Assembly: GCA_964633725.1 (NCBI GenBank)
Contig: CAZWHY010000010.1
Coordinates: 1-64,000, forward strand
Reading direction: 5' to 3'
Length of the DNA: 64,000 nt
DNA from: Berkiella_A sp964633725
Lineage (GTDB): Bacteria; Pseudomonadota; Gammaproteobacteria; Berkiellales; Berkiellaceae
Both the position numbers and the translations under genes were made by a program. The first letter of the stretch is position 1. Every line of letters begins with the position of its first letter. The notes below the pieces were generated by a model. That model was given only the letters and a program-made list of their open reading frames with translations. It was not told the origin of the DNA and did no database searches. Below are positions 26,402 to 35,290 of the stretch, piece by piece.

Positions 26402-28648
26402 TTAGTCATCAATATCCATGTCGTTGCTGTGGCTATTGCTGTCACTGTCACTGTCACTGTCACTGTCACTGTCACTATCATGGTCTTTATCTTTTTTAGG
26501 TAATTTATAGATAACCAGACGTCGAGATAAAGGAGAGGTATATTCATCCTTCGATCCATTGCCTAAAATAATCATGTCTTTCACGATCGTTGGGCGTTGG
26601 TAGTGTGGAATGTAAGCACTGGGCTCGCCGGGTAAACTAAGCGGCAAGCGTTTGAGTAGCTCGCCTGTCTTCGCATCGAGAACAACATATTCTGATAAAA
26701 GGACAGGCGCACCAGCAACGGGTAAGCCATAGGCGCGAGATATTCCGGATACCACAACACCATTTGCGACGGTCGTAGAACCTTCATACCAGCCAGCTAC
26801 TGGAGTTGGCTGACCATTTCCATCTAATATCGGCATGCCTGTATTCGCATCGACCAAAGTGCCTGTTAAGCAACGTTGCCAAGCAAGTTCACCAGTCGCC
26901 AAATCAACCGCACCATAGATACCTCCCGTTAAGTTACCATTTCCGTCAAATACTTCAGCAGGGCATGAGCCAGGTACGACCTTATTTGCGGGGTCATTGA
27001 CGGTAGAAGCCGTAATGGCTCCAGTTGTACTGGTGGTATACATACGGACACCATCCGTTGCTGAGCCCCATAAGATGCCTCCAGCAAACAGTGAGCCTGG
27101 TCCAAAACTAGCAGGACCCCAAATAATATCGCCTGTATCTGGATTTAAGGCGTATATATTGGCCCCTTTATTGGTCGTAATTATCATGTCTTGCTTTTCA
27201 CCATTAGGCATTTTGACTTTTTTAACAAACATGGGTTGTTCTGCTACGTCTAAATCTTTTGCAAAAAAGTTAAGTGGGAAAAGTGGGGAGTTTGCTCGTA
27301 GATAGGATGGGCATGCTGGCACCTCATTGGCAAACGGAGGGCCAAATATTGGCGCGAGGCAGGCTAAATTCCAAACATCAAATCCATTAAAACGCGTAGC
27401 CCATTTTATCTTACCGGTTTTATAGTCAAGGGCAATTACAGCATCGGCGAGTACATGTGAAGATGAGCTAATGCCAGGCTCGCCACTGGGGATATTATGC
27501 ACGCTTCCAACAATAGGGGTTCCATCTTGATTAAAGTCATAGCATTCCTCTCCGCCGAATGGATTGGCGCCAGGAGCGGACATTCTAGAAACTTCGCAAT
27601 CTATGGCGGCTTGTGGCGCTGAGTATGCCTCTCCTGTTGCCATATAAATGTGCTTCCGTTTTTTATCTATAGAAAAATTACCCCCTCCCCAAGAGGATGC
27701 GCCATTCCAAATGCCTATATTACCCTCACCCACCACTTGAGCTTGTGTGCGATAGTTTTGTTCAGGGATAACATAAGTCTTCCAGAGTATTTCGCCTGTT
27801 TTAAGATCCATTGCAACTAAGGCATTTCTGTACATTACACCACTTTTTTTAGGGTCTGTACCTGGGACTAAAAATGGATCCACTCCAGAATTATAATCAA
27901 AAAAGCTAACACCTAAGGTGCCTGATAGCTGTGATGACAGTGCGGCATAAACGATACCTTTGTGCACGACAGGGCTGTTCGTAATAATGGCTTGTGGGTT
28001 ATCATCAATTATGGTTTTCCATAATAAGTCGCCATTATTTTTATCAACGGCCATTAGAACGGCGCCTTGAGAAGCTGGGGTAAATCCTAAAAAAGGAAGT
28101 GGTACCCCCATTTGTTCAGGTGTGCCTAAGAAAAATTTATAGTTTCCCGCAAAAATCGTATTGCCGGATAATGTGGGTTGAATTCGATTGATGAAAATAT
28201 CGTCGCCGTCGTCTGGGCTATCGCCTGTGTAGCGTGAATCGTTCACAAAATCATAGACATCAACAATCTTGGGTTTATTTGAACCATCAGGATTAGTGCC
28301 GTCCATCTTTTTACTGTCAATGACATGCATACGCCCATCAGTTGTTGGCAGATATATAATACCTTTTTTTGTGACGGCAATACCATGACCCATAGCATTT
28401 TCAGCTCTTTGCTTTCCTGGAGGATTAACGGCTGTGTCAATATTGTAAATGGCATGTAGTTCTACCGAGGAGACATTATCTTTATTGATGTTACTGAGCT
28501 TAGAGGCATCCGCATTATTGTTTATCGTTGCGCCGTGAAATTGCCACTGTTTTTTATCAGCAAACGCACTTTGCCAAGGAAACATAAGGGAAAGTATAAT
28601 TGTGCTACAAATTAGCTCCCTCCTTAAATTAAAATGTATACCACTCAT
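26402..28648 (-). CDS. Periplasmic PQQ-dependent dehydrogenase without heme domain
   Basis: This 748-residue quinoprotein has an N-terminal signal peptide (STIILSLMFPWQSAFA) and beta-propeller blades marked by W-docking repeats such as GDLLWKTIID, GEILWKTYVI, GKIKWATRFNG, GDIIWGPASF and GELAWQRCL. The GILWGSATDGVRMY stretch resembles polyvinyl-alcohol-dehydrogenase-like members. No CxxCH heme motif is present, so electrons must leave through another carrier. The C-terminus is an acidic Asp-Ser repeat encoded by six perfect GACAGT hexamers. AGGGG lies seven bases before the ATG. It is downstream of pqqA on the same strand. The substrate is unknown. Confidence 0.9.
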   Translation of the reverse strand: MSGIHFNLRRELICSTIILSLMFPWQSAFADKKQWQFHGATINNNADASKLSNINKDNVSSVELHAIYNIDTAVNPPGKQRAENAMGHGIAVTKKGIIYLPTTDGRMHVIDSKKMDGTNPDGSNKPKIVDVYDFVNDSRYTGDSPDDGDDIFINRIQPTLSGNTIFAGNYKFFLGTPEQMGVPLPFLGFTPASQGAVLMAVDKNNGDLLWKTIIDDNPQAIITNSPVVHKGIVYAALSSQLSGTLGVSFFDYNSGVDPFLVPGTDPKKSGVMYRNALVAMDLKTGEILWKTYVIPEQNYRTQAQVVGEGNIGIWNGASSWGGGNFSIDKKRKHIYMATGEAYSAPQAAIDCEVSRMSAPGANPFGGEECYDFNQDGTPIVGSVHNIPSGEPGISSSSHVLADAVIALDYKTGKIKWATRFNGFDVWNLACLAPIFGPPFANEVPACPSYLRANSPLFPLNFFAKDLDVAEQPMFVKKVKMPNGEKQDMIITTNKGANIYALNPDTGDIIWGPASFGPGSLFAGGILWGSATDGVRMYTTSTTGAITASTVNDPANKVVPGSCPAEVFDGNGNLTGGIYGAVDLATGELAWQRCLTGTLVDANTGMPILDGNGQPTPVAGWYEGSTTVANGVVVSGISRAYGLPVAGAPVLLSEYVVLDAKTGELLKRLPLSLPGEPSAYIPHYQRPTIVKDMIILGNGSKDEYTSPLSRRLVIYKLPKKDKDHDSDSDSDSDSDSDSNSHSNDMDIDD
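26441..26476 (-). repeat. Hexanucleotide tandem repeat encoding Asp-Ser
   Basis: Six perfect copies of GTCACT (GACAGT on the coding strand) lie near the 3' end of the dehydrogenase gene and encode (DS)6. Copy-number change would alter tail length by two residues without a frameshift. Confidence 0.9.
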
Positions 28649-28725
28649 GTTAGCCCCTAAATCTTATCAAAATTAATTAAATTTTCTTTCTTCATCTACA
28701 CTATTTAAAAACGCAACCATATGCA

Positions 28726-28800
28726 CTATTTGACATGCACATATAGCGTAATTTCGAATCCCAGTCGGATTACTTCAAATTTTGGTTTTTGCCATTTCAT
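28726..28800 (-). CDS. pqqA: PQQ precursor peptide PqqA
   Basis: This 24-codon gene encodes a peptide starting MKWQKPKFEVI and continuing RLGFEITLYVHVK. It matches PqqA closely: the N-terminal K-W-x-x-P, the R-x-G-F-E core, and the ExxxY pair (Glu16 and Tyr20) that become the PQQ carbon skeleton. It lies on the minus strand 77 bases upstream of the PQQ dehydrogenase and about 7 kb from pqqC, on the other side of pqqB. Cotranscription with the dehydrogenase is likely. The ribosome binding site is weak (TAGAG). Confidence 0.92.
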   Translation of the reverse strand: MKWQKPKFEVIRLGFEITLYVHVK

Positions 28801-29193
28801 AATAAGCTCTACTTTTTTCAGACACAGTAAGTTAACTATGGCATAAATTGGATCGAAAAATCACCTTTTAATTTAATATTATTTTAATTGATTATCTCAG
28901 CTGGCATTGAAATAGATGCGTCAAATATATTATTATATGTTTCATAAAGTTGCAGTCAAGATGGATTCCTGATCAGACATTCTTGGCGAACTACACTATA
29001 CCTACCCGCTTGAATTCAAAATGTACAACTTCAATCTATCCCAAATACAAAACCACATATGGGATTTAAAATTCAGTTTAAAGTTATAAAGTGCAAGGTG
29101 GTAGGTCATCAGTGCGATTGCTCTGAGCCACTGACTTTCGACTATACTTCGTGTTATATCGTACTAGATTAAACGTTTCATTTGAGGGACAGC
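28801..29193. other. Intergenic region upstream of pqqA and the FKBP-like gene
   Basis: This stretch of about 390 AT-rich bases lies between two divergent genes. No further gene was seen. It must hold the promoters of both units, but no convincing -35/-10 pair was found. Confidence 0.4.
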
Positions 29194-30093
29194 ATGGCCA
29201 AATATTCAACTCTGACATTATTATCAACGCTGATACTATTATCAAACCCACTATATGCTTTACCGACTGCCACAAACAAACAAAATCATAATCAGCCTAT
29301 AGAGCACCTCGATGGCTATAGTCTAGGTCTTTATATCTCTAAGTACTATCAAACCGAAAAAAAAGCACAGTTCCTAAAAGGATTTCAAGAAGCACTCAAC
29401 ACGACAGTCCCCCTTGAAGATTTAAAAAACATAAATAAGCTCAAAAACAAATGGCTTTCTCAAAGTAATTTATCCGAGGAGAAAAAATATGCTTATGCCT
29501 ATGGATACCTTGCTGTTATAGAGCCTAAACTCAATAATTTTTCATTTGATCATTTAACCTATATTCAAGGCATTGTTGATGCTGTTAATAATCCAGAAAG
29601 TGATTACCTCACAATTGATACTGCACAAATAATCACTAAAAACTTCAACAAAAACAAAGTAAAGCAATATAAAAAAGACATGATATCGCTTCATAGTAAA
29701 AATGTTGAGAAAGGCAAAGCCTTCTTAGACGCGAATGCTAAAAAAGAAAATATTGTCACTATGGATAGCGGTTTGCAATATAAGGTTATTGAAGCAGGGG
29801 AAGGGAAAAATCCGAAACCAACAGAGCAAGTCACTTTAAATGTTGTCGGTATGAAAATAAATGGCGATGTATTTTATGACTCCAAACAAGAGTCTCCCAA
29901 TACCATTAAAATTAAACTGTCTACCTCTCTTCCTGCTTGGAAGCAAGCTATTTCCAAAATGTCTACGGCGGCTATTTGGGAAATATATGTTCCTTCAAAT
30001 TTAGCCTATGGTCATACAGGCTGGAAAGATATTATCAAACCTGGAGAAACATTAATTTATAAGATTGAGTTGCTGAGCATTGAAAAAAACTAG
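29194..30093 (+). CDS. FKBP-type peptidyl-prolyl isomerase-like protein (Mip/FkpA family), degenerate
   Basis: This exported protein of about 299 residues begins with signal peptide MAKYSTLTLLSTLILLSNPL. The ATG at 29194 has GAGGGA just upstream. An N-terminal helical dimerisation-like region is followed by an FKBP domain in the last 110 residues (MDSGLQYKVIEAGEGKNPKP...LAYGHTGW). Key active-site residues differ. The usual VHYxG is LNVVG, the FDSS region is FYDS, and VIPGW is SLPAW. It may be a chaperone without isomerase activity. It is convergent with the M13 peptidase. Confidence 0.8.
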   Translation: MAKYSTLTLLSTLILLSNPLYALPTATNKQNHNQPIEHLDGYSLGLYISKYYQTEKKAQFLKGFQEALNTTVPLEDLKNINKLKNKWLSQSNLSEEKKYAYAYGYLAVIEPKLNNFSFDHLTYIQGIVDAVNNPESDYLTIDTAQIITKNFNKNKVKQYKKDMISLHSKNVEKGKAFLDANAKKENIVTMDSGLQYKVIEAGEGKNPKPTEQVTLNVVGMKINGDVFYDSKQESPNTIKIKLSTSLPAWKQAISKMSTAAIWEIYVPSNLAYGHTGWKDIIKPGETLIYKIELLSIEKN

Positions 30094-30107
30094 GATGTTA
30101 TAGCATA

Positions 30108-32054
30108 TTACCAAAAGTGGACTCTTTTTGAATGCGGGATATACATTTTATCATCGGCAGTCGTGTCGTAGTGGTTATGGAATTCATCAATATTAGATAA
30201 TACGCCATTCACTCTGAATTCGGCAGGGGCGTGAGGGTCAATTTTTAATCGTCTCATGATTTCTTCTTCGCGACATTTACTTCGCCAGGTATTCGCCCAG
30301 CTTTTAAAAAACAAAAATATTTCTTTAGCTTTGTTTTTTTCACTATTTATATTGTTCTTAAGGGCATGAAGTGATACCGAGACACCGGATAAATCAGCAA
30401 TATTTTCTCCTAAAGTGAGTTTGCCATCGACTGTCATAGTATCTAACTGTGAATATTGGTCATATTGTTCAACTAAGCTTTGGGATTTTTCTTGAAAAGA
30501 TTTTTGGTCAGCTGCTGTCCACCAATTGTTCAAGTTGCCCATGGCATCAAATTTACTGCCTTGATCATCAAACGCATGACTTAATTCATGACTTATGATT
30601 GCACCAATAGCACCATAATTTGTACTCATTGGTTTATGCATGTCATATAAAGGCGGTTGTAAAATAGCCGCTGGAATAATAATGGTATTGAGATGGGGGT
30701 CATAACATGCATTAACGGTTTGAGCGAGCATAATCCATTCATTAGGATCCACAGGGTTTAGCAGCTTGTCGATTGTGCGCGTAAAGTTAAAAATTCTTGC
30801 ATTTTGAATGTTTTCTATTAATGTTTTTTTAGAGAGTTTTAAACCATGGTAGCTTTTCCATTTTTCAGGTTTTCCAATATTAAATTTTATATTTTTAATT
30901 TTTTGTATTGCTTTTATCTTGGTTTTACTCGCAAGCCAAGACGATGAATGAATGCGGTGTTCAAAGGCAGACAATAAGTTTTGACATAATACCGTAATGG
31001 ATTTATCCATTTTTTTATTATAGTGGCGGTCAATAAAAACTTGTCCCATGGCATCCCCAATGCAATGATTAATTAGATAAATGGCACGTTGAGCCCTTTG
31101 TTTGTCTGTCTCAATGCCTTGTAATGTTTTACGATGAAAATTAAAATGTATATTTTCAAAACCTTTGCTTAAATAGGGTGCATATGTATTTAGCAAATGT
31201 CCCAGTAAATAGCTTTTCCAATCAGATAGGTTGAATTTCTTAATTAGAAAACATAGATGAAGGAAGTAACTGGGTTGGTAGATAATGATATCGTGAGGGA
31301 TTTTGGTTCCTAGAGATTGACAAATCTGCTCCCAATGAAGATTTCTATAGTCTTTAATTATTTGTGAGAATTTTAGCTTGTTATATATCTTGTCAAAATC
31401 CCTACAGTCAACCTGCTCCCAATGTCCCGTCGCTATTTCAGTTTCAATGGCTAATATTTTTTCAGCTTTTTGTTCGGGTTCATCTATATTGGCTTGTTGA
31501 AATAAAGAGGAGAAATAAGTTGTGATTTTTGAGTCAATAGAGCCTGATTTCTTAGGGGGAAGGTTATAATACATTTTGTTCGGAAGGGTTAAGCCATCTT
31601 GGGAAAATGAAAGAATATGTGAGTTGGTATTTTTGAAATCAATATCTACTTTAACCAAAAAAGGGATTGAAACCCCTAATGTGTGTAATTCTACCATCGC
31701 TGAAATTAAGGAAGACACATTGGAGATATGGTGTATCAACTTTATTTGAGGGGAAATTGGAGAAATGTTTTGGGCATCAATCTCTGTCGTATCCATGAAG
31801 CTTTGATAAATATCTATTATTTGTTGCTCATGCAAAGAGCGTGGCGCTGGTTTCTTTTGTAAATGCTCAATATTGGCAAGAAGCTTGTTTTCATTTTTAT
31901 CCACTAGAAGAGAAAAGGTACCCTGTTCAGATTTATGCGCGGGTATCTGTTGTTTTGCTAACCATGCACCGTTAATGTATTGAAAAAAATTATCTTGTGG
32001 ACGTATTGATGGGCTAGGTGCTTTACCATGGTTTTGTTTTTGGGTGTTTTTCAT
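30108..32054 (-). CDS. M13-family zinc metallopeptidase (PepO/neprilysin-like)
   Basis: This peptidase of about 648 residues carries the M13 motifs HELSHAFDDQG (HExxH), ENIADLSG (third zinc ligand Glu) and a C-terminal RVNGVLSNIDEF block with CREEE near it. The ATG at 32054 (MKNTQKQNHG) is chosen because it leads directly into DNFFQYINGAWLAK, the normal family start. The longer in-frame extension runs into the pump gene. No signal peptide is seen, whereas many bacterial M13 enzymes are exported. It lies 57 bases after the RND permease stop. Confidence 0.9.
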   Translation of the reverse strand: MKNTQKQNHGKAPSPSIRPQDNFFQYINGAWLAKQQIPAHKSEQGTFSLLVDKNENKLLANIEHLQKKPAPRSLHEQQIIDIYQSFMDTTEIDAQNISPISPQIKLIHHISNVSSLISAMVELHTLGVSIPFLVKVDIDFKNTNSHILSFSQDGLTLPNKMYYNLPPKKSGSIDSKITTYFSSLFQQANIDEPEQKAEKILAIETEIATGHWEQVDCRDFDKIYNKLKFSQIIKDYRNLHWEQICQSLGTKIPHDIIIYQPSYFLHLCFLIKKFNLSDWKSYLLGHLLNTYAPYLSKGFENIHFNFHRKTLQGIETDKQRAQRAIYLINHCIGDAMGQVFIDRHYNKKMDKSITVLCQNLLSAFEHRIHSSSWLASKTKIKAIQKIKNIKFNIGKPEKWKSYHGLKLSKKTLIENIQNARIFNFTRTIDKLLNPVDPNEWIMLAQTVNACYDPHLNTIIIPAAILQPPLYDMHKPMSTNYGAIGAIISHELSHAFDDQGSKFDAMGNLNNWWTAADQKSFQEKSQSLVEQYDQYSQLDTMTVDGKLTLGENIADLSGVSVSLHALKNNINSEKNKAKEIFLFFKSWANTWRSKCREEEIMRRLKIDPHAPAEFRVNGVLSNIDEFHNHYDTTADDKMYIPHSKRVHFW

Positions 32055-32110
32055 GATAAAGCGTTCATCCTTGAATCTTTCTATTTTAAATATAGTTGGC
32101 CTTGTGTGCG

Positions 32111-35100
32111 CTAATGCAAAAAGAAGCTTTCTCGATGCCGTAGTTTCCATCTGAGGCTGATACGTGCTTTTTCTTCTAAAAACAACAAAATGGGAACGAT
32201 AAATAATACCAAGAAAGTGGTAAAGAATAAGCCAAAGCAAATAGAGATGGCCATCGGGATTAAGAATTGGGCCTGAACAGAGGTTTCAAATAATAAGGGC
32301 AACAAACCTGCAATGGTTGTAACCGATGTGAGTATTACCGCACGCAACCTAAGACGAGAGGCTTCGACGATGGCATGTTGCATTTTCATGCCCTGAGCAA
32401 TTAATTCATGGTAAAAAGACACTAAAATAATAGAATCGTTCACCACAATGCCGGCTAATCCAAAAAACCCAAATAAAGATAATATAGTCATATCCATCCC
32501 CATTACCCAATGGCCAAATATGGCGCCGGTCATGCCAAATGGCAGTATAGCCATAACGACCAAAGGTTGGGAATATGATGAAAATACCCAGGCCAAAATT
32601 AAGTAAATTAACCCTATCGATAGAATCACCCCGCGGCCCATATCATTTAAAGTTTGAGCCTGATCTTCTGAACGGCCTTTGAGCTTATATTGGATACCAT
32701 ATTTTTGCGTAATATCAAGCAGTGTGTTTTTTTCTAAATAAGCGATAACATCCGTTGCCAGAATTTGCGATGAGTCTAATTCTGCTGAGACGCGGTTCAC
32801 TAATAGGCCATTGCTATGTTTGAGTATACCCAGCCCTTTATGTTCTGTAAAATAAGCAACGGTATTGAGCGGCACCATATTGCCTTGAGGTGTCAGGATA
32901 GGGTAGTGGTTCAATGTGGCTAGATTGCGCCTTTCTGATTCGGGTAGTATTGCGCGGATTTCAATTTCATCTTCTTGGTCATTTACAATCTGAATAATTG
33001 TGCCATCAAATGCGGCCCGTAATTGTCGACCTAAAGATTCAACCGTAATATTTAAGCTCTCTGCTTGCGGCGTTAAGTGATATATTAGTTCTGGCTTACC
33101 ATACGGAAGATTGTCTTCGATATTGAAAACACCATTAAAACCTGCCAAAACTTTTTGTAATTCTAATGATGCGGATTTTAAAATGTTGGCATCTGTACCA
33201 ATGAGATCAATATCGATATCTTTGCCAGCCGGTCCGCCTCGTCTAGAAAAAATAGTAAACTTTTCTAAGCCTGGAGGCAATAGAACTTTTTCTTTCCACT
33301 TTTGGATAAAGTCATTATTATTAATATCTCTGGTGTCAGGGGATGTTAGCTCAATTTTGATACTGGCCAGATGCGAGGCAGGGGCGGCGGGGACTCTAAG
33401 GCTAATGCCTTGGTTGTAATAGGTAAGCGCACTGAGCAATATGGGTTGTTTTTCATTCTTCTGCGCTTCTAGCACAGTTTGATTGAGAGCCTCTGAAACC
33501 TGTGCAACAAATTTATTGACCGTCTGCTGTGGTGTCCCTGCTACAAATTGAATATGCGCATTAATAATGCCGCTATCCGCAGTCGGGAAAAAATGGAACC
33601 CTAAACGACCTGTTAGTGGTAAAGAGAAAACAACGAGCAAAACTGCAAAGCAGATACTCAAACTGATGCCTCGATGAGTAATTGCATTATGAACCCACTG
33701 TTTGAAGCGATGGTCTCTAAAGTGTGTAAATTTGGCATCAAAGCCTAATCTGATTTTTTCTAAGCGACCTATTTTTGTCTGGTTTTTGTTGTTGGTTTTA
33801 TTGCTGTTTGAAAAACTGTGAGCAATATGACCTGGTAAAATAAAAAAGCATTCTAGTAAAGAGGCAAGAATGACACAGATAGCGACAAAAGGGATATCAA
33901 ATAAAATGGAACCAATGACGCCGCCAATCATCATGAGTGGCAGAAAGGCTGCAATTGTGGTTAACGAAGAGGCAATCACAGGGGCCAGCATTCGATGTGC
34001 GCCTAATGACGCTGCTTTATGAGGGGGGACACCATGTTGTATGCGCCAGTATGCATTTTCGCCTACCACGATGGTATCATCAACAATAATGCCTAGGGTC
34101 ATGATCAAGGCGAATAGGCTGACCATATTGATGGTGCCGCCAAATAGATACAAAATGCCTAAGGCCGCTGAAAATGATACAGGAATACCAATCGCGATCC
34201 AAAAGGCAATGCGTTTTTCTAAAAATAAAAAAAGCGTAATAATAATGAGCAATAAACCTTGGGAGCCATTTTTGACTAATAATGAAATACGTTCAGAAAG
34301 GGGTTGCCAAGTTTGATCATAAATAAGCATATGAATAGAATCGCCATGAATCAGGCGCATTTCTGTTAACCAATTTTCTAGTATTTTGGCAGAACGTAGA
34401 GAGTCTGCTGCTTCTGTTCTTTGCAATTGTAACTCAATAGCGGGTTGACCTTGATAGGTTAGATAAACTTCATTTTTTTGTGATTTTTCATGAATATTTG
34501 TAATTTGTTTTAAAGGGAGACGCAAAGCAGATTCACTTTGTAAAGATAGCTCACTAAAGCTATAAGGGGTTTCGTGTTGCCCAGGGCTTTTAATGGCATG
34601 TCCCCATTCTGCCTCACCTGCGGTTCCGGCAGGTAGAATAATACTCTCTTGTGATAAACGTTCAGAAATTTGAGGTATAGATTGATTTAGGTTATGTAAC
34701 ATTTTGCTTGAGATAGGAACCACAATTTCTAGATCGGGCATTCCTTTAATATTGATTTTGGCAATGCCTTTTGCAAGCAGTGATCTTTTAAATTCATGCG
34801 CAAGTGGACGCAGTGCTTCTAGATTCTCAGGCCCATAAATAATTAAGGATGCAATGTTTTCATAGCGTTCTGTTTTGGTTATAGTGGGTGGTTCGCTGTC
34901 GGCTGGTAGATTGCGGATAAGATTTACCTGTTGCTTAATATCTTCTAATGCCTGGGCGATATCTGCGTCTTTGGTAAATTCCAGCTGAATAGTCGCTCGA
35001 CCTTCCGCTGAGGTGGAGGTCATTTCTTTTACATAGTTGATACTGATGAGCTCTTGCTCAATCGGGATAGTAATCGCTTTTTCTATATCGTTCGCATTGG

Positions 35101-35290
35101 CGCCTGGCCATGCCACTTGTACTTGAATTATCGATAATTGGAAAGTCGGTAAGTATTGCGTGTTGAGTTTTGTTATGGCCCAAATACCAGATAGGAGCAG
35201 TAAGAACATTAGTATATTGCTGGCCACTTTATGCTGGCTCATAATGGATATTAGGCTATTTTTGTTCACGAATGACAACCTTGAGCGCAT
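32111..35290 (-). CDS. RND efflux transporter permease subunit
   Basis: This AcrB-type inner-membrane pump of about 1,059 residues has twelve predicted helices. Typical RND segments include the proton-relay helix with GIIVDDTIVVGENAYWRIQHG and, in the second half, GLAGIVVNDSIILVSFYHE. It exports toxic compounds with the adjacent adaptor and an outer-membrane channel not present here. The start is uncertain: ATG at 35290, GTG at 35269 (AAGG upstream) or ATG at 35242 (MSQHKVASN). It overlaps the adaptor gene end. Its 3' end is the right copy of a direct repeat (left copy at 21333-21477). Confidence 0.93.
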   Translation of the reverse strand: MRSRLSFVNKNSLISIMSQHKVASNILMFLLLLSGIWAITKLNTQYLPTFQLSIIQVQVAWPGANANDIEKAITIPIEQELISINYVKEMTSTSAEGRATIQLEFTKDADIAQALEDIKQQVNLIRNLPADSEPPTITKTERYENIASLIIYGPENLEALRPLAHEFKRSLLAKGIAKINIKGMPDLEIVVPISSKMLHNLNQSIPQISERLSQESIILPAGTAGEAEWGHAIKSPGQHETPYSFSELSLQSESALRLPLKQITNIHEKSQKNEVYLTYQGQPAIELQLQRTEAADSLRSAKILENWLTEMRLIHGDSIHMLIYDQTWQPLSERISLLVKNGSQGLLLIIITLFLFLEKRIAFWIAIGIPVSFSAALGILYLFGGTINMVSLFALIMTLGIIVDDTIVVGENAYWRIQHGVPPHKAASLGAHRMLAPVIASSLTTIAAFLPLMMIGGVIGSILFDIPFVAICVILASLLECFFILPGHIAHSFSNSNKTNNKNQTKIGRLEKIRLGFDAKFTHFRDHRFKQWVHNAITHRGISLSICFAVLLVVFSLPLTGRLGFHFFPTADSGIINAHIQFVAGTPQQTVNKFVAQVSEALNQTVLEAQKNEKQPILLSALTYYNQGISLRVPAAPASHLASIKIELTSPDTRDINNNDFIQKWKEKVLLPPGLEKFTIFSRRGGPAGKDIDIDLIGTDANILKSASLELQKVLAGFNGVFNIEDNLPYGKPELIYHLTPQAESLNITVESLGRQLRAAFDGTIIQIVNDQEDEIEIRAILPESERRNLATLNHYPILTPQGNMVPLNTVAYFTEHKGLGILKHSNGLLVNRVSAELDSSQILATDVIAYLEKNTLLDITQKYGIQYKLKGRSEDQAQTLNDMGRGVILSIGLIYLILAWVFSSYSQPLVVMAILPFGMTGAIFGHWVMGMDMTILSLFGFFGLAGIVVNDSIILVSFYHELIAQGMKMQHAIVEASRLRLRAVILTSVTTIAGLLPLLFETSVQAQFLIPMAISICFGLFFTTFLVLFIVPILLFLEEKARISLRWKLRHRESFFLH

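Noticed and set aside
26441..26476. Hexamer repeat considered as a CRISPR-like array
   Set aside because: There are no spacers. It is an in-frame coding microsatellite.
32055..32240. In-frame N-terminal extension of the M13 peptidase
   Set aside because: It overlaps the RND permease end in another frame and has no family similarity. The ATG at 32054 gives the normal family start.
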